Assembly: GCF_029227915.1 (NCBI RefSeq) | Contig: NC_079884.1 | Coordinates: 24,676,001-24,740,000 of the forward strand | Direction of reading: 5' to 3' | Source of the DNA: Hydractinia symbiolongicarpus | Taxonomy: Eukaryota > Cnidaria > Hydrozoa > Anthoathecata > Hydractiniidae | Length of the DNA: 64,000 nucleotides | Part shown: positions 25,201 through 38,100 of the stretch, one piece after another | Position numbering within the stretch: position 1 is the first letter of the stretch | How the letters are laid out: each line of letters begins with the position of its first letter | Position numbers and translations under genes: made by a program | Notes under the pieces: generated by a model | The model's input: only the letters and a program-made list of their open reading frames with translations | The model's database searches: none | What the model was told of the DNA's origin: nothing

Positions 25201-25490
25201 GCATAATTCATGCACACACAATTTTCATCCACATGAGGGTAAAATGATGCAGCAGTACCAATTATTTTTTTTGACGTTTTCATCTCATCTAATTTTCTTC
25301 TACATCCATTACAAGTAAATTTAGGAAATACACAAGGATCTTCTTGTTCACAATTTATTCCATATATAGATTGAAACACTTCACTGTAAATATCACAAGA
25401 TTTAAAATTAACGTAATGTTTACTTTTCACAATTTTCTTCCCACACAATCTACATAGCTTTTGAATATACTCTGAATGTGAAGCAGACAT
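22279..25490 (-). CDS. P-element-type transposase with N-terminal zinc module, copy 1
   Basis: Five exons (25490-23601, 23527-23366, 23193-23008, 22802-22676, 22574-22279) with GT-AG borders join in phase to 886 residues. The N-terminus has a paired CxxC module, LCRLCGKK ... FTCNGCRRKL (about 10-70), in the place where P elements carry a THAP domain. The RNase H-like core follows: SLIYDEMKIKADLV (first Asp), LVGFTDMGD, then FFISDVPHLIKTTRN (second Asp), the helical VKLATQVLS region, and SQDPLEEHFARQRR with the Glu near the end. These match P-element/THAP9 transposases. Copies 1 and 2 are both open. The ATG at 25490 is preferred over upstream in-frame starts because the zinc module follows immediately. 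Confidence 0.8.
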
Positions 25491-27183
25491 GTTGACACAG
25501 CAAAATTCAAATATGAATACTTTATTTTTCAAAAAAACTTCATAAAAAACCCACAAAGGTGTCAAGGGAATTAAAAAAAAATGTGAACCACTTGCCAGCT
25601 GGTTATGTAACACCTAATAAAAAAACAATTATAAACTCAATTCAATATATATTCAAAACATACAGCTGGTGTGAGAGAAAGAAAGAATATACATAAACAG
25701 AAAATCTACTCCCACTGGGGAAAAAAGAAAAAAAGTTGCTTAAAACTTTTACCTAAATATACATAATTAGAACTAATAATTATTTTCTTTTGTTCCATGA
25801 CAATGGAAAACATCACCGAGTGCTGCGACGTGCTGCGACACCCTACCGAGAATTCGTCTACTTCGAGAGTAAAAAAAACAATTTTATAAATAACCATAAA
25901 TAATAAATATTTTTATTTTCCTGTGCAGAAAACAATGTGGAGCCAACCTAGTAGAGCATATTGCATACAATTTTTTTCTTAACCTAGCCCGCACTTTACT
26001 TTCCAGTAAACTCTACTTCTTCTACGTATTTATTGTTTTTCGTTTATATTAATTTTTTTTTAGCATTTGAAGTTGTTTCTTATATAATAAAATCCAGCCT
26101 TACCTTAATATGGTCAAGCCGTACCTTATTTTAGCTAGCCGTACCTAACTTAATTTCGTTTTTATTGAACGTTTTTAGCATTTGAAGTTGTTTCTTATAT
26201 GATAGGTCCCAGCCGTACCTTAATATTGTCCGGCCGTACCTTATTTTGGTTAGCCGTACCTAACTTAATTTTGTTTTTATTGAACGTTTTTAGCTTTTGA
26301 AGTTGTTTCTTATATGATAGGACCCAGCCGTACCTTAATATGGTCCAGCCGTACCTTATTTTGGCTAGCCGTACCTAACATAATTTCGTTTTTATTAAAC
26401 ATTTGTAGCATTTGAAGTTGTTTCTTATATGATAAGACCCAGCCGTACCTTAATATTATCTAGCCGTACCTTATTTTGGCAACCGTATTTAAATTTAGCC
26501 AGCTGTAGTCACTTTTAGCGCTAGCTCTAATATTGTCCGCAGCGTAATAATGTTCAATCTTACTTTACTAATGTTTTTCATACATTCAATTTTAAAAATC
26601 TCTTTTGTATTTGTATTAAAATCATTTTATAAAAATTATAATACATGTAAGATATATTATTATCGGTATTTCATCATTGAGGACTCCCTGGGGGTTACTG
26701 GGGCTCGACGATGGAGTGCTCCATTTTGCATCATTTTTATCGGCATAGATATTCACCTAAAAGACGAAATAAAAGTTAGACAATTTAACTTTGATATACA
26801 TTAACTACTAATTTTAAGCTTAGAAGCAAGTGGTCTTACACAGAGCTGCTAATTACGAATTTTCTTAAGTACGGCTAAGGTACGGCTAAGGTGCGGCTGT
26901 TAGGTACGGCTAGCTTTACCAAGGAGGTTTAAAAAGAAGGAGAGAGAACTCTTTTATTTCTATTGAAATCATCCGTGTCTCATGTTTACTTTTCTCTATT
27001 GTTCTTACATCGAATTCTGTCAATCAAAATTTGAAATCTCGCGCTTAAATTAATAAATTAGCCGTTGTCTTTTGTTACTATTTGCATAAATTATGAGCCC
27101 GCGGCTATTTTTCTCTCAGCGGTAAATGCTTGTTAGTTGATAAATTTGTCGTTTTTACATATCATAAACAAGCAAGAAGCGAA

Positions 27184-28839
27184 ATGGCAGGCGAAGACGT
27201 TAAAAATATAATAGAATTGGATGATGACTTTTTTGTGACGGAAGAAATGTTGTCAGATTTTACTGTTTACGAAAGTTGTGAGGTGGAAGTATCGTTTGTG
27301 GAAGATCTGTTGGAAGAAGAAAATGAAGTAGATGCTGGATATTTGGGTATTCCTCAAATAGTATTCGTTGATGAAGAAGATGTGGACATGGTGGTTGATA
27401 ACAACAGTACCAAAAATGTGAAGTTTGTGTGCAGCAAGTGCAAAAAACAGTATTTTAAAGAAGCTTACTACAAGAAACATACTCTGATATGTAAAAAGCC
27501 AACAGGTAATGCTTCAGTTTAATAAAGTCATGTTTTCTTTAAAACACCATTAGCTAGCTAGCTATAATGTTTTGTTTTTTGACTCTGCATGTAGATTTCA
27601 TAGAAAAGCTATTGTATTATCATCATTTGATATGCTTTTTGTTGTTGTTGTCTTGTTTTGTTATCACAACTGTGTTCTGATGTCAACTCTGTATTCCAAT
27701 AATAGATCCAGAAACAACAACAGTGGCAAGAAAAACTCTTGATGACTCAAAAAATAAATCAACTACAACAATTTCCACAAAACAAGTTAAATCAAAATCG
27801 AATCGTAAGTATTCATTCATGAACTCTGAGAACATAAGGAATTTTTTTTTGCTATATATAGAGCAAAATATTGTGAACTGGTGGTATAAACCTTTTTTTT
27901 TGCACCCTTTTAGAATCTTTATCCATCACCGATCATGAGCTGCAGCAAGAAAAAATGAATTTTGTTCGTGATGCTATGGTTAAAATTTCAAAAGACCCAA
28001 TCAATAACATTGTTGTGAAAGGATTCAAAACACCTGGAAATCGTGTCAAAGAATTAGCCAACTCAATTTTGAATGCTGGGAGTGATGTTTTGGACATTAT
28101 TTCTGAAAATGTAGTGTGTCGCATTGACAGTCAAGAATTCTCTATGTTGTTGCAGAAATTTGTTATGGAGTTAATAAAAATACTAGTAGCTCATGAAAAC
28201 AAAAATCGACATGTCGAAAAAAGTCTTGACTTGAAACTCACAACTGAGGAACAAACTGTTCTGTATTATGTTTCAGGATACATAATTTTCTCGCTACGTA
28301 AAAAATACCAAAGATTAGCAGATTCGAAAAACAAAGTTGTTGCTGTGGCTGCATTGCAGTTTCTGAACTCATTGAAAGTTTCAGGTGATGATAAACTGCA
28401 GGTATATAGTTTTCTGGATTATACAAGATCTTGGGTGGACCAAGTCAGCAGAGGATACCTGATAAAAGTCAATGATGACATGTTTATTTTTTGCAGAAGA
28501 ATTGAAAACGTTATTAGAAAAGTTTTAAATTTGAACATGTTGAAAAAATATAAAGGAGAAGATATACGGGAACTTTTCGAAAATGAACTTATGAAGGACT
28601 CTTTAATTGATCAAGCCTGGGTCATACTTTCACGGTATCTTGGAAATGAGAAGTTATCGAAAATTCTCAAAGCTCAGATCATTAAAAAATGGTGTGACAT
28701 CAGAGCAAAAGCATATGTCACTGCATATATACAAGTAGTTCGACGCAAACTTGCTTCTCTAGCATCGGAGAAAAAAGAGAAGTTGACTGTAGTCTTATCT
28801 AAAAAAGGTGAACCAGCAATGAGAAAAAAACTTAACTAA
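27184..28839 (+). CDS. Partner gene of the P-type element, copy 2 (internal 45-residue deletion)
   Basis: Exons 27184-27505, 27706-27804 and 27914-28839 correspond to copy 1. A 135-bp in-frame deletion removes 45 residues between CRI and DSQEF (copy 1 positions 20216-20350). The reading frame survives, giving 448 residues with finger and C-terminal region intact. Function is as suggested for copy 1, and whether the shorter protein works is unknown. Confidence 0.5.
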
Positions 28840-30052
28840 TTGTCATAACATTTTTACCTATAACTTGTTTTAATTTCTATATATCTTTTCCATGTATATA
28901 ACTGTGTTTCTTAGTAAAATAATCATACCCTTATTATGTTTGTACTATTTTAAGGGTTTTTTTCGGATTGAGTAAGGATTCAATCTCGCTGAAGCTGTTT
29001 ATTTTAAATCTAAATTTTTGCCAAGATTTGTGAACTTCACTCTCATTTCTTTTTTTTGTGCTACTTCTTTGTTCAGTTATGCACATTGGCAAGCGTTAAA
29101 CTGAATAATGCTGCGAGATCAAAACTCTGCGCGCTTTGCTAGAAATTTAATAGATCATAAAAACGCGGAGAAATGGTCGATGGATAGGCTAATCAAGATG
29201 GTATGAAACAACATGCTTTTTATCAGCTGGAGGGACCCTGAAAAATAAGTTGCGCGTGCATAATTACCGACGCAAATATTCTTACGCGAGAATCGCTACT
29301 TAAAGCTGACCGCAACCTCGGACCTAGGATTGCCGCATCGGATGCTCTATGCCTGACTGTGGCCTGATGAAATCAACTCACTTTTTGATTATTCCATTTG
29401 ATTAAATTTTTTGCAAACAAGTTTTATATCTCACACGGGTATCGAACTCTCTTTGCAAACAAGTTTTACATCTCACACGGGTATCGGGTATGTTTTATTG
29501 TGGTTTGTATACACCCTTACACCAAGAGGCCTTTGTCACGTTCTTTTTTTAAATCAACATAGTCCCGAATAGCGAATATTAATTTCGACACTCCTTCGCA
29601 TGAATTCTTGTTGGGAATATAATGAAACTTGTCCCCAGGGTTGTTCTACATATCGCGAAGTGAGTATGTAAAAAAGCAAAACAAAACTGTAATATTTATT
29701 CACGTATGGCGGATCCATTCGAAATGAAGATAAAAGAAATTCCGTAATAGTTGTAATTTCCCGATGACATAAATAAAAATTACATAGCAATAATAAAGTA
29801 GCAATCCTAAATTTTTTTAATCTCAATTATTTTCTAAGATTTGATGTTTTCAAAAAAATGTTTCAAATCAAAGTCAAAATCGTACTCCACTAAAAATATT
29901 TGCAAAAGATGTGACTCAAAAGACAAGGCACTAATAACAAAACAACTTCTATGTTGAAAAAGCGTAATGGAAAAAATGTCTGACATACTCAGAAAAAATA
30001 TAAATAAAATAGTCAAACAATCATGTTTCCAAAAGTATCAATATATAAATAA

Positions 30053-33000
30053 CTATCTCTTTCTTTTCTGTGGAAGTTTCCTCATATCATTTACGTCTAG
30101 GTGAATCTGATTTTGATTACCACGTCGAGTGTTTCCACGTAGATCTCTGATCAACTCAGATTTCATAACAAGCAAAGAAAGTTCGTGTTGGCCAAATTGA
30201 TAAAGTGTTGGGTTGTCACATGTACCACCACTTCGTCTTTGACGAGCGAAATGTTCCTCCAATGGATCTTGTGAGAATTTCTCGCTCAAAATCATCTTGA
30301 CATTTGGACTCTGGAGAAGTAATTTGGTCAGTTCCACGAATGATTTCACTATGGACAAAGATAAAAAAAATATACATTTATAGAACAACACCGTTTGTCC
30401 ATGAAACATTGCCTGGAACCACAATTGCAGAAAAATGTAGATTTTTTACCTGTTATTTTCCAACCATTTATCGTCTGTTTGCTCAATAACAATTTATTTT
30501 TTTCATCTTGGGATAAATTAGGTGTGTCATTGGCTTGTTCTTCCCACCTTCCCAGGTAATGTTCGAGGAATTCTTTTTCTAAAAACTGAATTTTACATGT
30601 TGATGTGAAAAAAATGAAAAATGAAAATGGAAATATTTGCACACCCTTTTACATGGAGATCAAGTTCTTTAGGACTGGTTTACAAATATGCAAAATGAAC
30701 TTGAGCTTTTTGAGGGAAAAATGTTGTGTTTCTGAATTCCGTTACAAAATAATTGAATGTATTTCGAATGATACTACTAACCTCAAAACGCCAATCGTTA
30801 ACATCTCTATATGCTGCAAGAGCTATTTTTCCGCCACGATCTTGATTAATTGAAGATACATTCAAGCAATCAAAAACTTGGTCAAACATACGCACAAACT
30901 TTATTGTACTTTTCGTATAATGCAGCCCCTGAACCTCAAGTGCATCAGCAGTTGTTTTACTCAAAACCTAAATGCAAAATCATAATTTACATGAGCAATG
31001 ATAAACACATTATCAGAAGTATATCATTATTTGCAACTCCCACAAAATAATCAAACTGTGAATCCACTATCACTCAGAAAACACTAATACAAACAAGCAG
31101 ACAAATAAATAATAAAAAAAGAAAAGAAAAATATCTCACTTGGGTAGCCAACTTAACTTGCATCCTCAACCTTGGAGTTAACTTTATGTGATCCTCTTTT
31201 AGTTTATAAAGTTTCCTTAATCCAGGTGCTGCTCCATGTAAATTCAGATCCCATTCATAAACATTGACAAGATGGTTCCAGCTGATATCCATGTGATCGA
31301 GCTAATAAATAGAAAATTGATATATGTATACAGATATACTTTAAAATTGAAACAAACAAACAAAAAACACTTACAAAAAGATTGCGTGTATTATTGTTTC
31401 CATGAGAGTTCTCGAAACAGTTTCTCGTTGTTTTAATGAGATGAGGGACATCGGATATAAAAAAGATCTTTCTGTCCAATGATAATAAGTTGTTGGTCCA
31501 ATATGTGTTACCAATATCAGGTGTCACCATAATTTTGTAAAACTTCCTATTGGGAGAAGCACCATCTGAAATAAATGCTCGAACATAAAAACCAATTGCC
31601 TCCAATACATATGTCGCCTCCCATACACATGGATAGAGCTGATCAGAGGTAAATCCCAATGATGCGAAATATCCAAAAGGATACACCAGAGATGAAACAA
31701 TTCCTCGAACCATAAACACTATCACATAGGAAGCAAAGTGACGATCATTCTCTGATGATCCCTCAGCACGTTTTTGAAATTCAACTAACTCATCGTTAAT
31801 ATCCCCCATATCAGTGAAACCAACCAATTGTCCAGTTGACTGTCTGAACACCAAGTCAGCTTTTATTTTCATCTCATCATAAATAAGCGAAACGTTTTTT
31901 TGGTGATCATCCAGAGTTGCAATTTTACTATCCACTATTAATCTTTCAATGACATCTGGATTGAATCCACACATTGGATCAGTGAAGTTTATGTATTTTT
32001 TAAGTGTGTCAATATGTGGGAGTTTTAAAAAATTCAAATTCGGATTTCGCAAATGTTTATATGCTGCTGGTGAATGGTGGTATAAACTGAGGCACCACCT
32101 AATAATTAGTGGGTGCCATCTCATGCCATTAGGTGAACTTTTGGAAGCCATTTCTTTTTGTTGCTCCCATAACAACCACTGGGGACTGCCTTCGGGTATT
32201 TCAGGACATGTTTCCTCATTGCAAACAATATTTTTTATAAATTCGTGTTGCTCATCATCAACATGGATGCATTCTTTCTCAGTAATTTTTCTTACCCAAG
32301 ATGATAATTGGGCAACTTTCTTTATTGCTCTCTGTTTTTCTCCCTGAGTATTGCGATATCTTTCCTCTAGTTCTTCTCTGGAAAGATATCGAATGTTTGT
32401 ATGTGAGGAATCAAGCACAGAATCATCACTTTTCCGTCTACTTCTAACTTTTTTAACTGTTGGTTTAAAAGAATTGCACATACTACATACAGATGAAGGT
32501 TTTTCAGCTAAAAAATGACAGTTGGTATGGCGTATTGTTTTAAAATTGTCTTCATCAAATCTGACCATTTTATCGTCTTCAACAAAAGCTACTGGAAATG
32601 TTCCACTCTGATTCATGAATGGCTGTTCGAAATTACATCTCGACTTGATTACATCTTCATAACCTTGTAACCCCGTGCAAACACTGACTGACTTCCAGAA
32701 TGACGAGAAAGTTGAAATATCATCATTTTTCAAAACACATGGCAGAGTTTTTGTTAGTTGTATTGTTTCTTTCTCCATAGGTTTCCCATATATGGAGAAA
32801 TCCCAACCATTGCTGTTGTCTATACGTATTGTAAGCAAATGGTTTAATTCTTTTTCATTTTGACAAAGGGTATAGACACGTTTATAGTTATCCGATTTAT
32901 CACATATACTAAAACCAACTTTCTTCATACTCACATCTAATTCCAGTATTTTTAAGCTGTCTTTTCTGTTTACAGCATAATTCATGCACACACAATTTTC

Positions 33001-33264
33001 ATCCACATGAGGGTAAAATGATGCAGCAGTACCAATTATTTTTTTTGACGTTTTCATCTCATCTAATTTTCTTCTACATCCATTACAAGTAAATTTAGGA
33101 AATACACAAGGATCTTCTTGTTCACAATTTATTCCATATATAGATTGAAACACTTCACTGTAAATATCACAAGATTTAAAATTAACGTAATGTTTACTTT
33201 TCACAATTTTCTTCCCACACAATCTACATAGCTTTTGAATATACTCTGAATGTGAAGCAGACAT
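30053..33264 (-). CDS. P-element-type transposase, copy 2
   Basis: Exons 33264-31375, 31301-31140, 30967-30782, 30576-30450 and 30348-30053 repeat copy 1 with the same splice sites and length (886 residues). I noticed one amino-acid difference (Gln to His in the last exon, base 30185). The Asp, Asp and Glu motifs named for copy 1 are all present. With both terminal repeats around it, this is the copy best placed to mobilise the element. Confidence 0.8.
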
Positions 33265-34090
33265 GTTGACACAGCAAAATTCAAATATGAATACTTTATT
33301 TTTCAAAAAAACTTCATAAAAAACCCACAAAGGTGTCAAGGGAATTAAAAAAAAATGTGAACCACTTGCCAGCTGGTTATGTAACACCTAATAAAAAAAC
33401 AATTATAAACTCAATTCAATATATATTCAAAACATACAGCTGGTGTGAGAGAAAGAAAGAATATACATAAACAGAAAATCTACTCCCACTGGGGAAAAAA
33501 GAAAAAAAGTTGCTTAAAACTTTTACCTAAATATACATAATTAGAACTAATAATTATTTTCTTTTGTTCCATGACAATGGAAAACATCACCGAGTGCTGC
33601 GACGTGCTGCGACACCCTACCGAGAATTCGTCTACTTCGAGAGTAAAAAAAACAATTTTATAAATAACCCCTCCTGACGAGACCTGCACAAAAACGTTAA
33701 TCAACCCTTTAACTAACATTTTCCCAGGAGGGGACATACGAAATAGTTTATAAGTTGTAAAACTTTACGATCTCCCAAGGCAGCTTTTCGCACTTTGAAG
33801 GCACTTTACTCCTTCCGCGTCCTTATGGAAGTGGAAAAACAAACTTCACCCTCATTGAATCTTGTAGTTTAACTAAACTACATGTTTTCCTGCTCTTCCG
33901 CATTGCTGTAAGTGTGATTTTTAAGATTTATCTTTTCTCGTTAAAACACTCGTTTCAGAGTCGGTAGGTAAATATTGAGCCAAATCAGAGACACGGATCA
34001 GTTCAAAGGGGCGCCGAAACAATAAAAAATTGAATAGAAAATTTAAAGGGACGCCGCGAGTTCTCTCTCCTTCTTTTTAAACCTCCTTGG

Positions 34091-35174
34091 CTTTACTTAA
34101 CCATATATACAGCACGTTTTATGTTCGATTTAGACATAGATTTTTTCAATATGCTAAGGCTGAATCTAGCTTGGCTACCCCAGACCTTTGTTTATATTCA
34201 TATTATGTTCTTTAACATGGTTTTATCATTTATCAAAAAGGTGAAGCAGAGAAAATTATCGTACTATACACTCTTTTTATAAGAAAACATTTTATCAGAA
34301 CAACGAAGAATTAACATAAAATAACGAGTGTGAAACCCTTTGTTAGTTCATATTTTTATTGTAAATACTGCTTTATATCGAGAAGAAATGTATCTTTGAC
34401 TAATGTTTCATGCTAGCTACATTATCCCATACCTAATTTGCGCGAAAAACTTAGCTATATTAAACATCTTCTAGAAGATTTTTTATCAGATTCAAAACCT
34501 TCATTTTTATCAGATTACCACGTTCACAGCTTTGAAATTAGTTCTTTGGAATAACAGGTGTTTAAAACGATAAAATAAACTTACCCACGTACATAAAGAT
34601 TCGTCAATGTTTTATTTACAAAAGTCGGAAGGAAATGCCAATCACAGCCTGCCTGCCATTATATCAGCGTTCATAAACCGGTCACCACGACATAATTAGG
34701 GCTAAAAAAACATAATCGGACCATGCGTACATAATCCGGCTGTCCCGGTTGTAAACGGGCCGTTTTCGCAATCTGGGCAGAACAGATCCAAGGGGAACGC
34801 CATCTCACTTCGAATAACCGAATTATTCGAATAAGTGCAGGTTCGAATAACCGGGAGTCTACTGTACACATAAGTACAAGCATAAATTTCTACAGTGGGA
34901 TATCTCTATATACATAAGTGTATCACGTACGTAGAATAAAATGGCAGGAGTAAGTAGAAGACTATGCACATTTTCGAAGCAAATTAAATGGCACTAATGG
35001 GCTTCCGTAGATTGTCATTTAAAAAAAGGAAAAAAAGCAGCTTCAAGGTTTGTGCATGCCTGTTAGATGTTCTTTGCATAATAATTTCTGCCCCAGCGTC
35101 CAAAGTTTCAAAGTTTTATAAATTCAGAGCTCTGTTTTTTCAAGCGTTTGAAGACGAATAACGATTTCGATAGC
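34091..35174. other. Right flank of the nested transposons
   Basis: 34091-34640 shows no gene. 34660-34864 holds the right ends of the integrase element and of the pogo-like unit. 34865-35174 lies between the pogo end and the first recognisable polymerase residues; an AATAAAATGG at about 34936-34945 has the Polinton start context, but the frame after it closes within 20 codons. No Polinton terminal inverted repeat was found here. Confidence 0.4.
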
Positions 35175-38100
35175 CAATAATAATTCAGAAACGTTGCCAT
35201 CTTTAATGTAATGGAAATTGAGTACATTGAGCACCCACGTTTAAACACTGAAAGCTGCAGAGATATACATATTTTCGTTACCGTCGTGGACGAGGTGCTA
35301 CATACGATTGCCCAGATCAAAACGCATGTGGAGAACCCAGCGCTCCCCAAGAGCGGCTTCACTATTAGCAAAATTATGCACCTCGACGTAGACTTCCACA
35401 AGCTCAAATTGACGAGAGGCTACTCATACATTAAAGCACCAAAGTGGATAGCCACCAAGAAGGCTACCATTAATCCACAGAAGAGTGTTTAAAGTGGAGT
35501 ATCATAGCAGCGCTACATCTGAGAAAATAAAATTTAATCTAGAACGCATAAGTAAGCTTCGACCCTATGCGGATATCTATAACTGGCAAGACATCGAATT
35601 CCCCACGAGCATCAAGGATATCTCCAAGTTTGAGAAGAACAACCCAGACATCGCAGTCAACGTCTTGTACGTGACGGGGAAGACGATAAATATCCTGCGT
35701 CGATCTACACACAATGGACGCAAGAAACAGGTTAATCTGCTACTTCTTACGGACGATAAAAAGAGTCATTATATAGCCATCAAAAATCTCTCACGGCTCC
35801 TGGGTAGACATTGAAGAATCATTCAAAGATGCACTTTTGTATGAAGTGTCTTCAAGCCTTTCCAACAACCGAATCGCGCAACAAGAATTATACCTACTAC
35901 AAAGAAAACGAAGCGGTCAAGATCACGATGCCAAACAAAAAGAAAAAGTGGCTATACTACACTGATGTTCAGCAGCAATTCAAAGTACCCTTCGCTATCT
36001 ATGCAGATTTCGAGAGCCTGTTGATCCCAATGAAACATATAGTACATATAGTACCTTCGCTTATGGTGATATATCATATCCCTTGCGGATATACCGTGGT
36101 AAGGATTGTTTGAAGATGTTCGTTCAACACCTGGAGGATGAGGTAAAGCGGTTCTACGCTACCTTCCCACAGCATGACATGCTGACCCTAACAGAGGTGT
36201 TACAAAGAGAGCACGAAGCGGCAAAGACATTTCACATCTGCATCAAACCCTTCGACGACCCAAATAACCGCAAAGTTCGAGACCACTGTCACTACACGGG
36301 TCTATACAGAGGTGCTTGCCACAATACCTGCAATTTCAACTACAAGATACCCAGCCACGTACCCGTGATCTTCCACAATCTTTCAGGGTACGACGCCCAC
36401 TTGTTTATCCTAGAATTAGGGGAGACGTATTATACCCAGGACATTGGTTGCATTGCTGAAAAAAACTGAAAATCTCTTTCAACGTAAAAATCAAGGTGCC
36501 CATTGCAGGCATGGGGCACGATGATGGTGAAACGTACAAGAAGATCGAGATCAGATTCATAGACAGCTGTCGATTCATGGCATCAAGCTTGGAGAAATTG
36601 GCAAGCAATCTCATCGGTACAAACGCTGCGGGTATGAAATGTCAGCAGTGCGCAGATACATAATTGGAATTTAAGAGCAGTGACGAGTATGTGGCAAGCT
36701 TTTGGTGCAAGGCTTGTGACTCGAATACCACGAAGCAGCTAGACATGGAGCAGGTAAAGACAAACGTACCAGCCATGACAAGGTTCATCGACGGTGATGA
36801 TTTCTTCAGACTGATGCTTTGAAAAGGCGTCTATCCCTATGAGTATATGGTTGGCTGTCGACGATTCAAGGAGACGGAACTACCTCCCAAGGAGGCCTTC
36901 TATAGCAAGTTGAATATGAAGGGAATCAGCGACAACGACTACAAGCATGCAAAAGAAGTCTGGAATTTCATCACTCCGAAGGGCTCCGAGACTACCATGG
37001 GTGACTACCACGATATTTACCTCACCACAGACGTCTCGTCACTAGCCGACGTATTCAAGAGCTTTCGAAACGTGTGCTTGGATCAATACAAACTCGATCC
37101 TGCCCATTTCTACAGCGCACCAGGCCTGGCATGGAAAGCAGCGTTGAAGTACACAGAAATCAAGCTGGAGCTGCTAACAGACCCTGACATGCTCCTGATG
37201 TTTGAAAAAGGTATCAGAAGCGGTGTAACTCAAGCTGTGCACAGATATGCCAAAGCCAATAACAAGTATATGGGGAACCATTACGATCCGGAGGCTCAGT
37301 CATCCTACTTGCAGTACCTCGATGCCAACAACCTCTACGGCTGGGCTTTGCGTCAAGATCTACCCACGCACGAATTCAAATGGTCATCAAACGTTGAGAT
37401 ATTTACAGAGAAGAGGATAGAGAAACTTGTCACTGACAACAAGCATGGATACATCTTGGAGGTTGACATCGATTATCCAAAGAGCCTGCATGACAAGCAC
37501 AACGAGCTGCCTTTCCTGCCGGAGCGCAAGGTGGTTCACAGGGTTAATCCCAAATCTTGAACATAAGCGGAAATACGTGGTACACATCGGCGCTCTTCAT
37601 CAAGCCCTGAAACACGGGCTCGAGCTTAAGAAGGGGCACAGAGTTATCCAGTTTAACCAGAAGCCATGGCTGTGGGGTTATGTCGATCACAACACGAGGC
37701 TGAGAACTGCCGCCAAGAACGACTTTGAGAAGGACTTTTACAAGCTAATGAACCTGTCAGTATTCGGTAAAACTATGGAGAATATCCGTACTCGTCAGAA
37801 CATCAAGCTAGTCACGAATGAAGATGCCTATACGAAGCTCGTCATGCAACCAAACGTCAGGAGTGGGAACTACTTTAGCGAAAACCTCATGGGTGTTGAA
37901 ATGGGTAGGACGGGAATCAAGATGAACAAGCCGGTGTACATTGGTCAAGCCATTTTTGATAACTCGATAACCGTCATGTACGAGTTTCACTACGACTGTA
38001 TGCAGCCCAAATACGGTAGTAAGTTGCAGATTTGTTACATGGATACGGACTTCTCGTTTACCACATTCGAACAGAGGACTTCTACCGTGACATTGCACAG

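Larger units (their letters stand above)
18003..25910. repeat. Tandem duplication, copy 1 (7.9 kb)
   Basis: 18003-25910 is repeated as 25911-33684. The unit comprises the right arm of the foldback element plus most of the P-type element, including its left inverted repeat (19010-19042), but not its right end. The copies differ by a 135-bp deletion in copy 2 and very few substitutions; I noticed 22411/30185 and 22803/30577. At the junction near 25895-25910 there are about 13 bp of AT filler. Confidence 0.9.
25911..33684. repeat. Tandem duplication, copy 2 (7.8 kb)
   Basis: Near-identical repeat of 18003-25910 with a 135-bp deletion relative to copy 1, flanked by GCAT microhomology. Beyond 33684 the sequence continues into the true right end of the P-type element. 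Confidence 0.9.
26919..34090. mobile_element. Complete P-type DNA transposon (7.2 kb)
   Basis: 33-bp terminal inverted repeats: CCAAGGAGGTTTAAAAAGAA onward at 26919-26951 (the same sequence at 19010-19042 in copy 1), with a perfect inverse at 34058-34090. Contents are the partner gene (+) and transposase (-), convergent. CTTTA precedes the left end and follows the right end, a possible 5-bp target duplication; P elements usually make 8 bp. Copy 1 lacks a right end, so only this copy has both termini. A left-to-right reading from 19010 to 34090 is also possible for mobilisation. Confidence 0.7.
11693..34788. mobile_element. Integrase-bearing DNA element (inner inverted ends)
   Basis: GATCTGTTCTGCCCGGAT at 11693-11710 is the inverse of 34771-34788 with one mismatch. 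Both sides carry subterminal CATAATCGG/CCGGCTTATG motifs. Between them lies the spliced integrase gene at 12566-16238, so these are probably the ends of the element that carried it. The foldback and P-type elements were inserted later. No clear target duplication was found. Confidence 0.5.
10994..34864. mobile_element. Composite bounded by pogo/Tigger-like terminal inverted repeats
   Basis: The left end CAGTAGACTCCCAGTTATTC at 10994 is the inverse of the right end at 34864, with one mismatch over 23 bp. Both ends are flanked by TA (10992-10993 and 34865-34866), the target duplication used by Tc1/mariner-pogo elements. TTCGAATAACC motifs recur beside both ends. A second copy of the right-end sequence lies at about 11598-11662. 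The first 670 bp therefore already look like a self-contained non-autonomous unit, and the rest of the 24 kb is other transposons inserted into or beside it. Whether the whole ever moved as one is inference. Confidence 0.6.
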
